Notes: generated from the letters alone by a model not told the origin. Shown: positions 54,785 to 64,000, counted from the stretch's first letter. The stretch is 64,000 bases of DNA from CAYWYR01 sp964462685 (GCA_964462685.1 CAYWYR010000007.1:1-64000), one strand, 5' to 3'. Translations and numbers: made by a program.

Positions 54785-56011
54785 ATGGCAAAAATAGGCA
54801 AAGAACTGCGCGTTACCATAGTTCTCGCACTGCTGATGTTCACTAACATAGTGGACTTTATGATTATAATGCCGCTAAGCGACCTGCTTATAGTAGAGCT
54901 ATCGCTTACAGCTAAACAGTTCAGTGAGGTAGTGGCATCCTACAGCATAGCGGCTTCTCTATCCGGGCTTTTCGTTTCAATGGCTATTGATAGATTCGAG
55001 AAGAAGAAGTTCCTCATACTTATCTATACTGGATTTCTTGTAGGTACTACACTTTGCGGCTTATCGGATTCATATATAACATTGCTTCTGGCCCGTATAT
55101 TCACTGGTATTTTCGGTGGTGTGCTGGGAGCTCTGACATTTACTATCATAAGTGATATCGTACCAGTGGAAAGGCGATCCACAGCTATGGGTGCTTTATC
55201 GGCTGCTTTTTCTCTCGCTTCCGTAGCTGGTGTGCCGCTTGGCCTTAAGATAGCGGATATGTGGTACTGGGAGATGCCGTTTTTCTTTATAGTAGGTTTC
55301 GGGCTGATAGTATTCGTTTTTATCTTCCTCTTAATCCCGAAAATACCGGTACGTGATAATGCGGGCGTCAAATCAGATCCTCTTTTGCCCCTTAAAAATC
55401 TTTTTACCGGCCGAAATCAGCAGATCGCCCTGTTGTTTATGATACTTCTGGTGCTGGGTCAGTTTACAGTAATCCCTTTCATCACGCCGTATCTTACAGG
55501 TAATGTGGGTCATGATTTTTCTTGGATACCGTGGGTGTATGTAGTGGGCGGCCTAGTGACGCTGATCAGTAATCCGCTTGTAGGCAAGGCAGCGGATAAA
55601 TTCGGCAGAAAGAGAGTATTTTTAATAATGTGTGTTCTGTCGGTAATACCTCTTTTCGCGCTTACGAATCTCTTGCCTATCCAGAATTTTTTCGGGGAGT
55701 CAGCAAACTCATACATAAGTTTGACCGTTGCAGCACTCTTTTTTATATTTATAAGCGGAAGGATGGTACCAACGAATTCTCTTATGACATCAATTGTGGA
55801 GCCACAGAACCGGGGGGGGTTTATGAGCCTGACTTCTACCTTCCAGCAGATGGGGGCGGGCCTTGCCGCTTATGTAGCAGGTATGGTGGTAAGTATCGAT
55901 CCACAGTCCGATGCTTTATCCGGGTTTGATATAGTCGGTTATATGGCGATAGGCTTTACTATCCTCGCCATTATACTCTCATTCAAACTCCGTACGGTCG
56001 AAGGGAACTAA
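54785..56011 (+). CDS. Major facilitator superfamily transporter
   Basis: 408 residues from ATG at 54785. A TTG further upstream (54758) would add nine residues without merit. Twelve transmembrane segments. Motif A variants appear as IDRFEKKK and ADKFGRKR in the two halves, and VPLGLKIAD after TM5. It resembles the DHA1 drug/arabinose-efflux-type group. A G8 tract at 55812-55819 codes Arg-Gly-Gly and could slip to truncate the last ~65 residues. Substrate unknown. Confidence 0.87.
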   Translation: MAKIGKELRVTIVLALLMFTNIVDFMIIMPLSDLLIVELSLTAKQFSEVVASYSIAASLSGLFVSMAIDRFEKKKFLILIYTGFLVGTTLCGLSDSYITLLLARIFTGIFGGVLGALTFTIISDIVPVERRSTAMGALSAAFSLASVAGVPLGLKIADMWYWEMPFFFIVGFGLIVFVFIFLLIPKIPVRDNAGVKSDPLLPLKNLFTGRNQQIALLFMILLVLGQFTVIPFITPYLTGNVGHDFSWIPWVYVVGGLVTLISNPLVGKAADKFGRKRVFLIMCVLSVIPLFALTNLLPIQNFFGESANSYISLTVAALFFIFISGRMVPTNSLMTSIVEPQNRGGFMSLTSTFQQMGAGLAAYVAGMVVSIDPQSDALSGFDIVGYMAIGFTILAIILSFKLRTVEGN

Positions 56012-56026
56012 TCTGGTATTGATTTT

Positions 56027-56536
56027 ATGGGGCAAACCTATTTCATTAACAGCTACAAGTATATGGGCCGATGGTCTGTAACTGCTGAAGCGTTATCAAT
56101 AATAGCTTTAATCGGAACGGTTGTGTTTATCATCATCAATTACGCTGAGCTACCCGAATCGATTCCTCGCCATTTTGACGCCGCCGGCAATCCCGATGCT
56201 TACGGTTCTAGACCGGTTATATGGGTTCTGCCAGCTGTGATGACAATGCTTTATCTGACTCTCACCGGAATCTTCGCAATTAACCCGGAATATCTGAATT
56301 TTCCGATCGACTTAGACTCTAGCAACAGAGCGAAACAGATAAGAATGGCATACTCTTTAATTCAGTGGCTGAAGCTGATTATACTTTTATTCTTGAGCTA
56401 TACTGTTGTGGAGACATTCGCTATTGCGACCGATCCGAAAACCACTGCTTTTTCCGCTCCATCTCTTTGGATATTTCTGGGTTTAGTATTCGGCTCTATA
56501 GCTGTTTATCTATATGGTGCGTTTAAGAACAGATAA
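56027..56536 (+). CDS. DUF1648 domain membrane protein
   Basis: 169 residues with about four transmembrane helices. The DUF1648 motif ELPESIPRHFDAAGNPDAYGSRP follows TM1. These small proteins resemble the N-terminal half of SdpI-type immunity proteins; function unknown. It starts 16 bp after the MFS gene, so likely cotranscribed. Its stop codon directly abuts the kynA stop on the other strand. Confidence 0.83.
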   Translation: MGQTYFINSYKYMGRWSVTAEALSIIALIGTVVFIIINYAELPESIPRHFDAAGNPDAYGSRPVIWVLPAVMTMLYLTLTGIFAINPEYLNFPIDLDSSNRAKQIRMAYSLIQWLKLIILLFLSYTVVETFAIATDPKTTAFSAPSLWIFLGLVFGSIAVYLYGAFKNR

Positions 56537-57637
56537 TCATTGTCGTTTGGTGTAAACAAATCCAAGCTGATCAGATACGTGTTCTGGCAGATCCGGCAGT
56601 TCGCCGCGCGGAATAAGCAGAGATGATATATTATGGAAGTCTTTATAGATGTGGTGTCTTTCGGCGGTTTTCTTAAGATAATCGTGTCCTGAACTGCCAC
56701 CTGTGCCCATCTTCTTACCGAGCATCCGCATAACCATTTGGGAGTGCCTGTACCGCCATGTGGTAAACAGCTCATCCAGATCGATGATCTTGCTCAGAAG
56801 ATTAAACGGCCCGCGCAAGATAGGTTCATCACGGTAGGCGTTGATCATAAGGGCTGCCAGAAGGGCACGATAAGATAAGCCGATATTTCCGTTATCTTTT
56901 TCTTTTTGGTGATTTTCAGGATCAAGCGAGTTTTTGATGTAAAGGTATGACTGTTCCACCATTCGGTGTCTCATTTCCTTCCCTGTATCTTCTACACCTA
57001 TAGCGTTTGCGATATTTTCCAGTTCTCGGTCGGTCATTTTTTTTGTGGCTTCAAGGTAGATACGCTCAAAGTCGAATCCTTCTATATCTAGGAAAGGTGT
57101 CCTTTCCAGCCACGCTGTCAGCATGGAGTAAAGTGTCGGTTTTGATTCGAGGTCTTCTAACATCTGTTGTTTATCAACTGGAAAAACAGATGCATATACG
57201 CTCTGGTTATATGTTAGCCGCTTTTCCCTACGCAGACCCAGCATTATCTCAACTACCCGGAACTGGAAGGACTGAAAACCTGATGCTGGCACAAGATAGT
57301 TTCTGAAATCTAGGAAATCAAGAGGCGTCATTGTCTCCAATACGCGTATCTGATCTATCATGATCTTCTGGATCTCTGTTATTCGGTTCAGGCGGGAAAC
57401 CGCTATTGCTACTTCTTTATCATCGAAAACAGTTTTTCCGAGCATTTCCATTACAGATTTCAGCTCGTGTGCGATCTGCTTGAACCAAAGCTCATACACC
57501 TGATGTATCACAATGAAAAGCATTTCATCGTGTGCCGGTTTTCCAAGCTCCTCACTTCTCAGGTTTTGGGCATCCAGAATTTTGCCTAGGCCTAAATAGT
57601 CATGGTAGGAAACTGTTTGATATTCTTTGCTGTCCAT
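56537..57637 (-). CDS. kynA: Tryptophan 2,3-dioxygenase
   Basis: 366 residues, heme enzyme of the TDO family. Family features: YHDYLGLGKILDAQ, DEMLFIVIHQVYELWFKQI (His distal side), FRNYLVPASGFQSFQFR and WRYRHSQMVMRMLGKKMGTGGSSG, where the proximal heme His lies. It opens the indole ring of tryptophan to N-formylkynurenine, first step of the kynurenine route. No other kyn gene is close. Its start is only 28 bp from the divergent methyltransferase start. Confidence 0.95.
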   Translation of the reverse strand: MDSKEYQTVSYHDYLGLGKILDAQNLRSEELGKPAHDEMLFIVIHQVYELWFKQIAHELKSVMEMLGKTVFDDKEVAIAVSRLNRITEIQKIMIDQIRVLETMTPLDFLDFRNYLVPASGFQSFQFRVVEIMLGLRREKRLTYNQSVYASVFPVDKQQMLEDLESKPTLYSMLTAWLERTPFLDIEGFDFERIYLEATKKMTDRELENIANAIGVEDTGKEMRHRMVEQSYLYIKNSLDPENHQKEKDNGNIGLSYRALLAALMINAYRDEPILRGPFNLLSKIIDLDELFTTWRYRHSQMVMRMLGKKMGTGGSSGHDYLKKTAERHHIYKDFHNISSLLIPRGELPDLPEHVSDQLGFVYTKRQ

Positions 57638-57665
57638 CGTTAGATTACTCTTAAAGGGTATATTC

Positions 57666-59006
57666 GTGAATGTAAGATTAGCTGAACCCTTTGAATATTC
57701 TCAGGATACGCTAGTACAGGCAATATACAGAATAGATCGGAAACCTTGTAAAATTCAACAGATAAAGATAGGGTCGACTGGATTGGAACTGGACATAAAT
57801 AGAATGGCGGAACTGATAGATATCGCCGAAAGTATAGAACCATCTGAAATCGGCGGTTTCATTAAGAAGTTGGAAACCCCCGAAAGGATTTTTGTGCAGA
57901 ATCAGATTGCATTAAAAGATAAATACTCGGATAAGCTCCCAGAGATCTTTAGGTTGAAAGGTATAATTCTGCCGACAAGACTATCGCTCCAGCAGGCATC
58001 AAGCGAGAGTACCGCTGCGTACAAATCCAAGGTGATCAGCTTTTATCTGAAAGATAATAATATACGGAGCTATATAGATATTACCGGGGGTTTAGGGGTT
58101 GATTTTACAGTTATCGCATTAAGCCTGCTGGAAAAAAAAATTATTGATGAAGCATTATACGTTGAACAGGATAAATATTTATACAATATCTATAAGTACA
58201 ATCTGAGTATAATTTCCAGAAAATATCCATCCTTATACAAGATAAAAATCTTTAACTCAGATTCAGAGGAAGTTTTAAGGGATATAGATATTGGTAAGTC
58301 TTTTGTTTATGCCGACCCGGCAAGGCGAGATAATAAAGGTAAAAAGGTATTTTTATTGGAGGACTGTTCACCTGATCTTGCAATGATCAGCGATAAATAT
58401 GATCCAAACCATTTTATGTATAAACTATCTCCTATTCTCGATATTGACTATATCCAAAAAAAAATAGATAAGGCGAAGAGTTTTTATTGCGTAGAAAATG
58501 ATAGAGAACTAAAAGAGATTTTGGCTTTTTCTACAGATAAAGAATTGACTTCAGTACATGTAGTTAAAGTCAGCGGTAATAATATTGTGATCGAGTTAGC
58601 CTTTGAAAGATCATCGGATAAACATATTGATTTATTTTGCAGAGATCTTAAAGAACATGATATTATTTTGCTTCCGAGCCCTGCGGTATCAAAAAGTGGG
58701 GTATTGGAAAATACTAACAATTATGGGCTTAGCAAAATATCAGAAAATACGAATATCTATTATACAGATAAAATAATTGATGACGAAAAAATATTGGGAA
58801 GATATTTTAGAGTGGTAGAATTATTCAAATATAAAAGAAATAAAAAACTGACAGGTGGCTTTAATATCATATCAAAAAACTTTACGGATAACCCTACACA
58901 GATAGCCAATAAACTAAAGGTGGATGAGGGTGGATACAGATTCCTGATAGCTTTCCGCAATAATGAAAAAAAACATCAAATAGCATTATGCGATATAATA
59001 GTATAG
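57666..59006 (+). CDS. Class I SAM methyltransferase with THUMP-like C-terminal domain
   Basis: 446 residues from GTG at 57666, preceded by AAAGGG; a TTG at 57627 would overlap the divergent kynA start. The catalytic domain has an AdoMet loop in DITGGLGVDFTV and a conserved FVYADPARRD ... VFLLEDCSPDL strand, as in THUMP-like methyltransferases of Bacteroidota. The C-terminal part (about 370-446) is the THUMP-like RNA-binding domain. Probably modifies RNA; target not known. Confidence 0.8.
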   Translation: MNVRLAEPFEYSQDTLVQAIYRIDRKPCKIQQIKIGSTGLELDINRMAELIDIAESIEPSEIGGFIKKLETPERIFVQNQIALKDKYSDKLPEIFRLKGIILPTRLSLQQASSESTAAYKSKVISFYLKDNNIRSYIDITGGLGVDFTVIALSLLEKKIIDEALYVEQDKYLYNIYKYNLSIISRKYPSLYKIKIFNSDSEEVLRDIDIGKSFVYADPARRDNKGKKVFLLEDCSPDLAMISDKYDPNHFMYKLSPILDIDYIQKKIDKAKSFYCVENDRELKEILAFSTDKELTSVHVVKVSGNNIVIELAFERSSDKHIDLFCRDLKEHDIILLPSPAVSKSGVLENTNNYGLSKISENTNIYYTDKIIDDEKILGRYFRVVELFKYKRNKKLTGGFNIISKNFTDNPTQIANKLKVDEGGYRFLIAFRNNEKKHQIALCDIIV

Positions 59007-59020
59007 AAATCCTACCATTG

Positions 59021-59821
59021 TTATTCGACGGTGCTATATTTTTTTTCAACCATGCTTTCCATGGAATCCAGCAAAAGATTAGGCAGGTGTGTGTACTTGA
59101 TCCCTTTCCCAGCGATATATTCTTCTACCGTGAACGAGTTACCGCCAGTAAGTACAATATGGAAGTCGCTTGTCAATGATTGCAGATCATTTATGATAGC
59201 ATTAACAGGGGATTCTATCAGGCCGTAATACAGGGCTTGATGGGTCGATTTACCGAATAAGTCGTTGCCGGTGCTGCTCCAGTCAGAAATCTCTTTTATC
59301 TCTGGTAACAATTGCTGTAACAAAAGTGACTGTTGGTTAAGGCCTGATGTTATGGAACCACCTAAGCAGGCATAACCTTTAAAGCCGTTGTCTTTTTTCT
59401 GGGCTATTGTAGCGGTTGTAGCAGTACCATAGCTCAGTACACAGATTACATCTGGAGTCAAATCATGTTCAGCTAAATATTTTACCGCGCCGTACAGACC
59501 GAGTTTTCGGTCTGATCCTATTCCTTTTATCCCTTGGAAGGTAATACTCTGAATGCAGTCCATATCATTAAAATCTTCAAGATATTTGATGATATCCATA
59601 GACTCAGGACCGATGAGCCCGATACCCTTTAATAAACGGAGAGCATGCGGGTTGCTCGAACAAAAAGCGACATTCTCAGGTGAGGAGGCCGGTAGGAGCT
59701 TTGCGACCTTGTCAAGCCAGCCTTGCTCAAAGCCCAGCCTTTTATTAAAAATTCTACCAAAACCTGTGGTTCTGATTTTTATACTAGTGTTGCCGATATC
59801 GAGATAAGAAAAATCAGTCAT
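59021..59821 (-). CDS. coaX: Type III pantothenate kinase
   Basis: 266 residues with an ASKHA-type nucleotide-binding fold: DIGNTSIKIR at residues 8-17, GSDRKLGLYGA in the middle, then GTATTATI and LGGSITSGL. It phosphorylates pantothenate, the first step of CoA synthesis, in the cytoplasm. It overlaps the birA stop by 8 nt; birA-coaX pairs are common. Confidence 0.88.
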   Translation of the reverse strand: MTDFSYLDIGNTSIKIRTTGFGRIFNKRLGFEQGWLDKVAKLLPASSPENVAFCSSNPHALRLLKGIGLIGPESMDIIKYLEDFNDMDCIQSITFQGIKGIGSDRKLGLYGAVKYLAEHDLTPDVICVLSYGTATTATIAQKKDNGFKGYACLGGSITSGLNQQSLLLQQLLPEIKEISDWSSTGNDLFGKSTHQALYYGLIESPVNAIINDLQSLTSDFHIVLTGGNSFTVEEYIAGKGIKYTHLPNLLLDSMESMVEKKYSTVE

Positions 59822-60596
59822 TAAAATCGCCGTATCTTATTGAATTGCCGTTGTCTATGAGTATTCTGTCTTTTTCGTTTGCCAGTTCGTTACAAATCAG
59901 CCTGCCTTCTTTGCTTATATCTTCTACCTTCAACTGCTTTCCTGTAGAGAGCTCTTTAATGGGCTCACCAACCAATCCTAACTCATTTTTCCACTCACTG
60001 AATATTTCGTCCTGCCCTCGGTAAATATAGTAATCGACGTTATTGATTATTTCATTAGAAATACCGTCTAAATCATATACCGAATCTTCAAGAGTTCTCA
60101 TCGATACAGGAACATTGCCTATTACATTTTCAAATTTGTTTTGGTTGATATTCACACCAATACCGATAACGGTTTTAGTACATGTACTTCCTTTAAAAAC
60201 ATGTTCTGTTATAATACCTGCGATCTTTCCTTTTATTTCAGGTTTCTGAATACTGAAACCATATACATCATTAGGGTATTTCAGTTTGAAAACCGAACTC
60301 GAGAACTGCCTCAAAGTCTTGGCTATCGCCATTGCCGAAAGCATTTGGTAGCCATAGGAGCGAGGCCAGTTGCTGTTCTCTATTTGTTGTTCTACAAGCA
60401 TAGAATGATTCAGGCCAATAGACATATAAATATTCTCACCAGCCGAACCGAACCATACTTTTCCGTTACGGCCACGACCGAAGTTCTGCTCATCGGCTGT
60501 TACTACTACGATAGGAAAATCATCACTAAGCTGGGAAGCATAGTCATTAGTAGAGCCAACAGTCTTAAAATGGTATTTTTTAAATTCTAAATTCAT
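59814..60596 (-). CDS. birA: Biotin--[biotin carboxyl-carrier protein] ligase
   Basis: 260 residues, catalytic domain only, without an N-terminal HTH, so not a transcriptional repressor. GSTNDYA and the biotinyl-AMP loop QNFGRGRNGKVWFGS are clear; a small C-terminal domain follows. It attaches biotin to carrier proteins, serving carboxylases such as that encoded at 62775. Overlaps coaX by 8 nt. Confidence 0.93.
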   Translation of the reverse strand: MNLEFKKYHFKTVGSTNDYASQLSDDFPIVVVTADEQNFGRGRNGKVWFGSAGENIYMSIGLNHSMLVEQQIENSNWPRSYGYQMLSAMAIAKTLRQFSSSVFKLKYPNDVYGFSIQKPEIKGKIAGIITEHVFKGSTCTKTVIGIGVNINQNKFENVIGNVPVSMRTLEDSVYDLDGISNEIINNVDYYIYRGQDEIFSEWKNELGLVGEPIKELSTGKQLKVEDISKEGRLICNELANEKDRILIDNGNSIRYGDFND

Positions 60597-60646
60597 TTCA
60601 ATTGATCTCGTTATTTCAAAATATGAAAGTTTCGAGACTTAATCAT

Positions 60647-60675
60647 AAAAAAAACCGACTTTGAAGCCGGCTTTT
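60647..60675 (-). terminator. Rho-independent terminator after the SRPBCC gene
   Basis: A CCGACT/AGCCGG hairpin (the A-C position is a G-U wobble in minus-strand RNA) followed by U8 on the minus strand, 26 bp beyond the SRPBCC stop and before birA. Confidence 0.75.
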
Positions 60676-60700
60676 ATTAATTACTTATGTTTTGTTTGAT

Positions 60701-61279
60701 TTATTGTAGTATTACTTCTTCCGTATTAGTATTTTCTACAGGTTTAAGTGCTTCGGTCTCAAGATTTATTAGCCCCATTTCAAATGACTGAGCTACGAAT
60801 ATCTCTCCGATCCATGCCATAAAAGGTGCAAAAGGGCCCATACCTTCGGCTTCGCCTTCCATACTCCATACAACTTTGGTAGCGCCATCAGTTGTAGGTG
60901 ATAATTTGAACTCACTGTATATGGGCATCTGCATCATGTCCATAGTTACCCGGGTTCTGATATATTCGTTATCACGAGCATCAATTATCTCCTGCATTCC
61001 ATTACCTAAGCCCTCATTTTGGGAACTCCAGCTGTTAATCGCGCCAATACCGGATTCAGGTCCCTCAAAAGTGATTTCCGCCGATGGGTCTAATGCCAGC
61101 CAAGGATCCCAGTCCGATCTCAGTTTGGGTGTAGCTATAAGGGCGTAAACCCTTTCGACAGGTGCTTCTATGGTTGTTTCTTTTTCAACTTGCATATCCC
61201 CGCCAAGGGTATATCCGAGAATAATACCTATGCCTATGATAGCTACGATTGCGATGAGAATGATTTTGAGAATTTTCAT
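60701..61279 (-). CDS. SRPBCC (polyketide-cyclase-like) lipid/ligand-binding protein
   Basis: 192 residues. One N-terminal transmembrane anchor (about 4-26, GIGIILGYTLGG), then an SRPBCC fold: EKETTIEAPVERVYALIATPKLRSDWDPW and a C-terminal amphipathic helix. Such proteins bind hydrophobic ligands. Function unknown. Alone on its transcript, with a terminator just after. Confidence 0.78.
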   Translation of the reverse strand: MKILKIILIAIVAIIGIGIILGYTLGGDMQVEKETTIEAPVERVYALIATPKLRSDWDPWLALDPSAEITFEGPESGIGAINSWSSQNEGLGNGMQEIIDARDNEYIRTRVTMDMMQMPIYSEFKLSPTTDGATKVVWSMEGEAEGMGPFAPFMAWIGEIFVAQSFEMGLINLETEALKPVENTNTEEVILQ

Positions 61280-61469
61280 ATCTTACCATACCCCCTTTTT
61301 TATTAATATGGTTTTTGTCTGAGAATAACATCATGACAATCCTAAAATAACAAAGAACTATATATCAAGGGTATAGTTGAATTAATTATTTTATTGATAG
61401 ATATACAGTATAGATTAAATTTGTATTCGAGATTTTCTCTAGCACTCCTTATAAACAATATAGCACGAT

Positions 61470-62660
61470 ATGGTATCCAAACAGTTGATCGAGACTTTTT
61501 TCAGTGCCTTCTCTATAGAGCGGTGGAATGACAAACTACGCCCTATTAATATGATTCAGATGGATAAGCACGCTCACAAAATGATTATTGCGTGGTGTAT
61601 CGCTAAGTATGAAGAAGACAAAGGGGAGAAAATAAATTGGCAGGAGATAATCGAAGGGGGTATATTCGAGCTTCTCAGGAGAATTATAATATCCGATATT
61701 CAGTCGCCTGTGTATAGGGAGCTGATGAAAAACGAGCAGCTTATGCACAAGCTGGACTACATGGTTTACCGCGATATCGAAAACCAGTTTACAAATGATA
61801 ATATGCGGCAGTGCTTCCACGATTATCTGCTGAAACCGGGATTCATATCGGAAAGTTCCCGCTGCATTCTGGACGCAGCGAGCAAATATTCCAGCTACTG
61901 GGAATTCAATATTATCAAGAATGCCAACCCGGAAGGCTATGGCATCCAGGATATCGAGATACAGATGGGTAATGATATAGAACATTATTCAACCCTGGAA
62001 GGCATCAGAAAACTGAAGAAGAAACACAGCGTAAAGAACTTCGTGGATATGTGCGGCGAGCTGAGATACCAGATACGCTGGGGCCACCTGCCGAGGATAC
62101 CCCAGACCTCGGTACTGGGGCATTCGCTTTTAGTGGCTATCATTGGTTATATGTTAACCATCGAGATACCGAATTTTGCTGACCGTAGGCTTTATAATAA
62201 TTTTTTTACAGGCATATTCCATGATATACCAGAGGTACTGACGAGGGATATTATCAAACCCGTAAAACATTCGGTGCCAGGTATGCAGGAGGAGATAAAG
62301 AAGATAGAGGCACGCCTTACAGAACAGGAAATATATCCCCACTTGGAAAAGGAATGGATAGGCGAGATAAAATACTTTACCGTAGATGAGTTCACCCCTA
62401 GAATAAACGAGGGTGAGGTAGTGCCAGCCGACGATATATCCAAAAAATACAACGAAGACCGATACAACCCCGCTGACGGTACGCTTATGAAGGCCGCCGA
62501 TGATCTAGCAGCATTTATCGAAGCGTTCAGTTCGATAAAGTATGGCGTTACCTCCATTGAGCTAGAGAGATCGGTAAAAAGTATAAGGGCTATCTACAAA
62601 GACCGCAAGATTACTGGCATAGATATCGGGAAGATATTCGATTCATTCGGGGAGGTGTGA
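61470..62660 (+). CDS. HD-domain phosphohydrolase-like protein
   Basis: 396 residues. A YfbR-type HD domain lies in the middle: His in VLGHSLLVAIIG, the H-D pair in FFTGIFHDIPEVLTRDII, followed by a Glu-rich helix and a late Asp (AADDLAAFIEAF). The metal ligands of the family appear intact. The N-terminal 100 residues contain a further helical stretch (QMDKHAHKMIIAWC). Members act on nucleotides, but the substrate here is unknown. Soluble. The gene before the carboxylase, same strand. Confidence 0.78.
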   Translation: MVSKQLIETFFSAFSIERWNDKLRPINMIQMDKHAHKMIIAWCIAKYEEDKGEKINWQEIIEGGIFELLRRIIISDIQSPVYRELMKNEQLMHKLDYMVYRDIENQFTNDNMRQCFHDYLLKPGFISESSRCILDAASKYSSYWEFNIIKNANPEGYGIQDIEIQMGNDIEHYSTLEGIRKLKKKHSVKNFVDMCGELRYQIRWGHLPRIPQTSVLGHSLLVAIIGYMLTIEIPNFADRRLYNNFFTGIFHDIPEVLTRDIIKPVKHSVPGMQEEIKKIEARLTEQEIYPHLEKEWIGEIKYFTVDEFTPRINEGEVVPADDISKKYNEDRYNPADGTLMKAADDLAAFIEAFSSIKYGVTSIELERSVKSIRAIYKDRKITGIDIGKIFDSFGEV

Positions 62661-62774
62661 AGGTAGAAATATAGCTGATTTAAGTATCACGAATCTACCC
62701 TTTAGCATAACACATTACCATTCCGTATTTTGCGTTTGATATAATAACAGAAACCAGAACTAGGCTTTTTTAAG

Positions 62775-64000
62775 ATGTTCAAAAAGATACTTATAGCAAA
62801 CAGGGGCGAAATAGCCATCAGGATAATGGCGGCGGCAAAGGAACTCGGAATTGGTACTGTGGCGGTCTATCACGAGGTGGATAAGTCATCTCTATTTGTA
62901 TCCTATGCTGATGAGGCCTACGAGCTGAAAGGCGATACACCCAAAAACGCATATCTGGACGGCGACCAAGTAATTGAAGTTGCAAAAGAGTCTGGTGCTG
63001 AAGCTATACACCCTGGTTACGGTTTCCTATCAGAAAATGCTGAGTTCGCAGACCATATTGAAAAAAGCGGGTTAACATTTGTAGGGCCACCATCCAGCTC
63101 TATATCTGCTATGGGCAGCAAGACCGAAGCCCGCAAACTAATGGAAGCTGCTGGCGTGCCTACAGTTCCCGGCTACAACCAAAAGCCTAAAGATGACGAT
63201 GAGCTAATCGCCAAAGCAAAAGAAATAGGCTATCCTGTGCTGCTGAAAGCCGCTGCGGGCGGTGGTGGAAAGGGTATGAGACTGGTAGAAAAGGAAGAAG
63301 ACCTTGTATCGGCCTACCATGCCGCTAGCCGTGAAGCCGAAAAGGCATTCAAAGATTCCCTTGTATATATCGAAAAATATATCGTAGGGCCTAAGCATAT
63401 CGAAATTCAGATAATGGCGGATAAGCACGGGAACTATGTATATCTTGCCGAGCGGGACTGCTCCATCCAGCGCCGCCACCAAAAAGTTATCGAAGAGGCG
63501 CCTTCGAACGTTCTGACGCCTGAACTGCGGGCGACTATGGGTGAAGTAGCGATCGATGCCGCTAAAGCGGTAGATTATACAAATGCCGGCACTATCGAGT
63601 TTCTGCTTGATATCAATAAAGATTTTTACTTCTTGGAGATGAACACGCGGCTACAGGTAGAGCACCCTGTAACCGAGATAGTAACACATACCGACCTGGC
63701 AAGGGAACAGATTCTAGTTGCCGCTGGTGAAAGACTTTCATTTACCCAAGATGATATAGCCATACACGGCCACGCCATTGAATGCCGGATATATGCCGAG
63801 GACGCAACATCTGGCTTTATGCCGGATATCGGGCCGATAAAATATATGCGCGAGCCAAAAGGGCCTGGCGTAAGGGTAGATTCAGGTATAGAGTGGGGCG
63901 GCGAGATCGGCCTGCATTTTGACCCGATGATATCTAAGCTGATAACCTATGCCAACACTAGGCGGGAAGCTATCGACCGCATGACAGCGGCTCTGGACAG
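62775..64000 (+). CDS. Biotin carboxylase subunit, acyl-CoA carboxylase type (5' part)
   Basis: The first 408 codons; the gene runs off the window. N-terminal FKKILIANRGEIAIR, HPGYGFLSENAEFA, ATP-grasp loop KAAAGGGGKGMRLV, YLAERDCSIQRRHQK and EMNTRLQVEHPVTE are all present. It carboxylates biotin using bicarbonate and ATP. The later GPGVRVDSGI ... DPMISKLI pattern is closer to propionyl/acyl-CoA carboxylase alpha subunits (PccA type) than to E. coli AccC, but either is possible until the C-terminus is seen. birA is 2.2 kb upstream. Confidence 0.9.
   Translation, partial: MFKKILIANRGEIAIRIMAAAKELGIGTVAVYHEVDKSSLFVSYADEAYELKGDTPKNAYLDGDQVIEVAKESGAEAIHPGYGFLSENAEFADHIEKSGLTFVGPPSSSISAMGSKTEARKLMEAAGVPTVPGYNQKPKDDDELIAKAKEIGYPVLLKAAAGGGGKGMRLVEKEEDLVSAYHAASREAEKAFKDSLVYIEKYIVGPKHIEIQIMADKHGNYVYLAERDCSIQRRHQKVIEEAPSNVLTPELRATMGEVAIDAAKAVDYTNAGTIEFLLDINKDFYFLEMNTRLQVEHPVTEIVTHTDLAREQILVAAGERLSFTQDDIAIHGHAIECRIYAEDATSGFMPDIGPIKYMREPKGPGVRVDSGIEWGGEIGLHFDPMISKLITYANTRREAIDRMTAALD

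Noticed and set aside
1..64000. CRISPR arrays, rRNA, insertion sequences
   Set aside because: No regularly spaced repeats, rRNA segments or transposase genes were seen on reading both strands.

Overview
The window looks like chromosome from a Gram-negative member of the Bacteroidota/Chlorobiota (FCB) group; a Kapabacteria- or Ignavibacteria-like lineage would fit, but the exact placement is inference. The main evidence is a full-length SprA (type IX secretion translocon, about 2,385-2,400 residues) and exported proteins with C-terminal T9SS-type sorting domains. A lipoprotein glutaminyl cyclase and several signal peptides whose mature protein would start with Gln point the same way, as do split heptose genes (rfaE1/rfaE2), a YfhO protein and a CoaX/BirA pair. 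Sequence is moderately AT-rich, and the restriction-modification genes are visibly more AT-rich than their neighbours.

Layout. 0-6.6 kb: an exported beta-propeller protein with a T9SS sorting tail, a PASTA-containing penicillin-binding protein (ftsI type), tRNA-Arg(CCT), a GT-C type membrane glycosyltransferase and an exported probable outer-membrane protein. 6.6-15.3 kb: mnmG between two 16-bp parS-like palindromes, then an RmlD-like reductase, rfaE1, rfaE2 and glutaminyl cyclase in overlapping order, then YfhO and an unknown protein. This part is probably origin-proximal. 15.3-20.6 kb: a ParB-fold protein without HTH, aspartokinase, a response regulator with a degenerate HD-GYP output, a small exported protein and a DUF2130 coiled-coil protein. 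20.6-27.9 kb: an accessory island. It holds a decayed paralogue of a small lipoprotein gene, a C5-methyltransferase plus PLD-type endonuclease (type II R-M), a frameshifted YafQ-like toxin with its antitoxin, an arsenic operon (arsR, DUF6428, acr3), a displaced second dnaK 3' end, an orphan HicB and a DUF4160/DUF2442 pair with a nonsense codon. 27.9-38 kb: dnaK, about 1 kb of repeat-bearing intergenic DNA, and sprA.

38-43.5 kb: an alpha/beta hydrolase and a tightly overlapping operon of four glycosyltransferases, likely for a surface polysaccharide. 43.6-50.3 kb: metK, an M24 peptidase-like protein, a T9SS-tailed protein, an outer-membrane barrel candidate, a soluble PAS histidine kinase and a MATE transporter. 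50.3-57.7 kb: a 1,200-residue secreted protein, a REP-like repeat cluster, DUF423, an MFS transporter, DUF1648 and tryptophan 2,3-dioxygenase. 57.7-64 kb: a THUMP-like methyltransferase, coaX-birA, an SRPBCC protein, an HD-domain protein and the start of a biotin carboxylase running off the window.

The functions cohere around envelope biogenesis: SprA exports T9SS cargo, glutaminyl cyclase caps Gln-starting exported proteins, and the heptose and glycosyltransferase genes build surface glycans. I did not find one wholly new multi-gene system. The most informative signals are the parS pair around mnmG, the synonymous-only dnaK remnant, the apparent non-AUG starts at 45595 and 47380, the G9 tract occupying a ribosome-binding site, and the Gln-after-signal-peptide pattern beside its cyclase.
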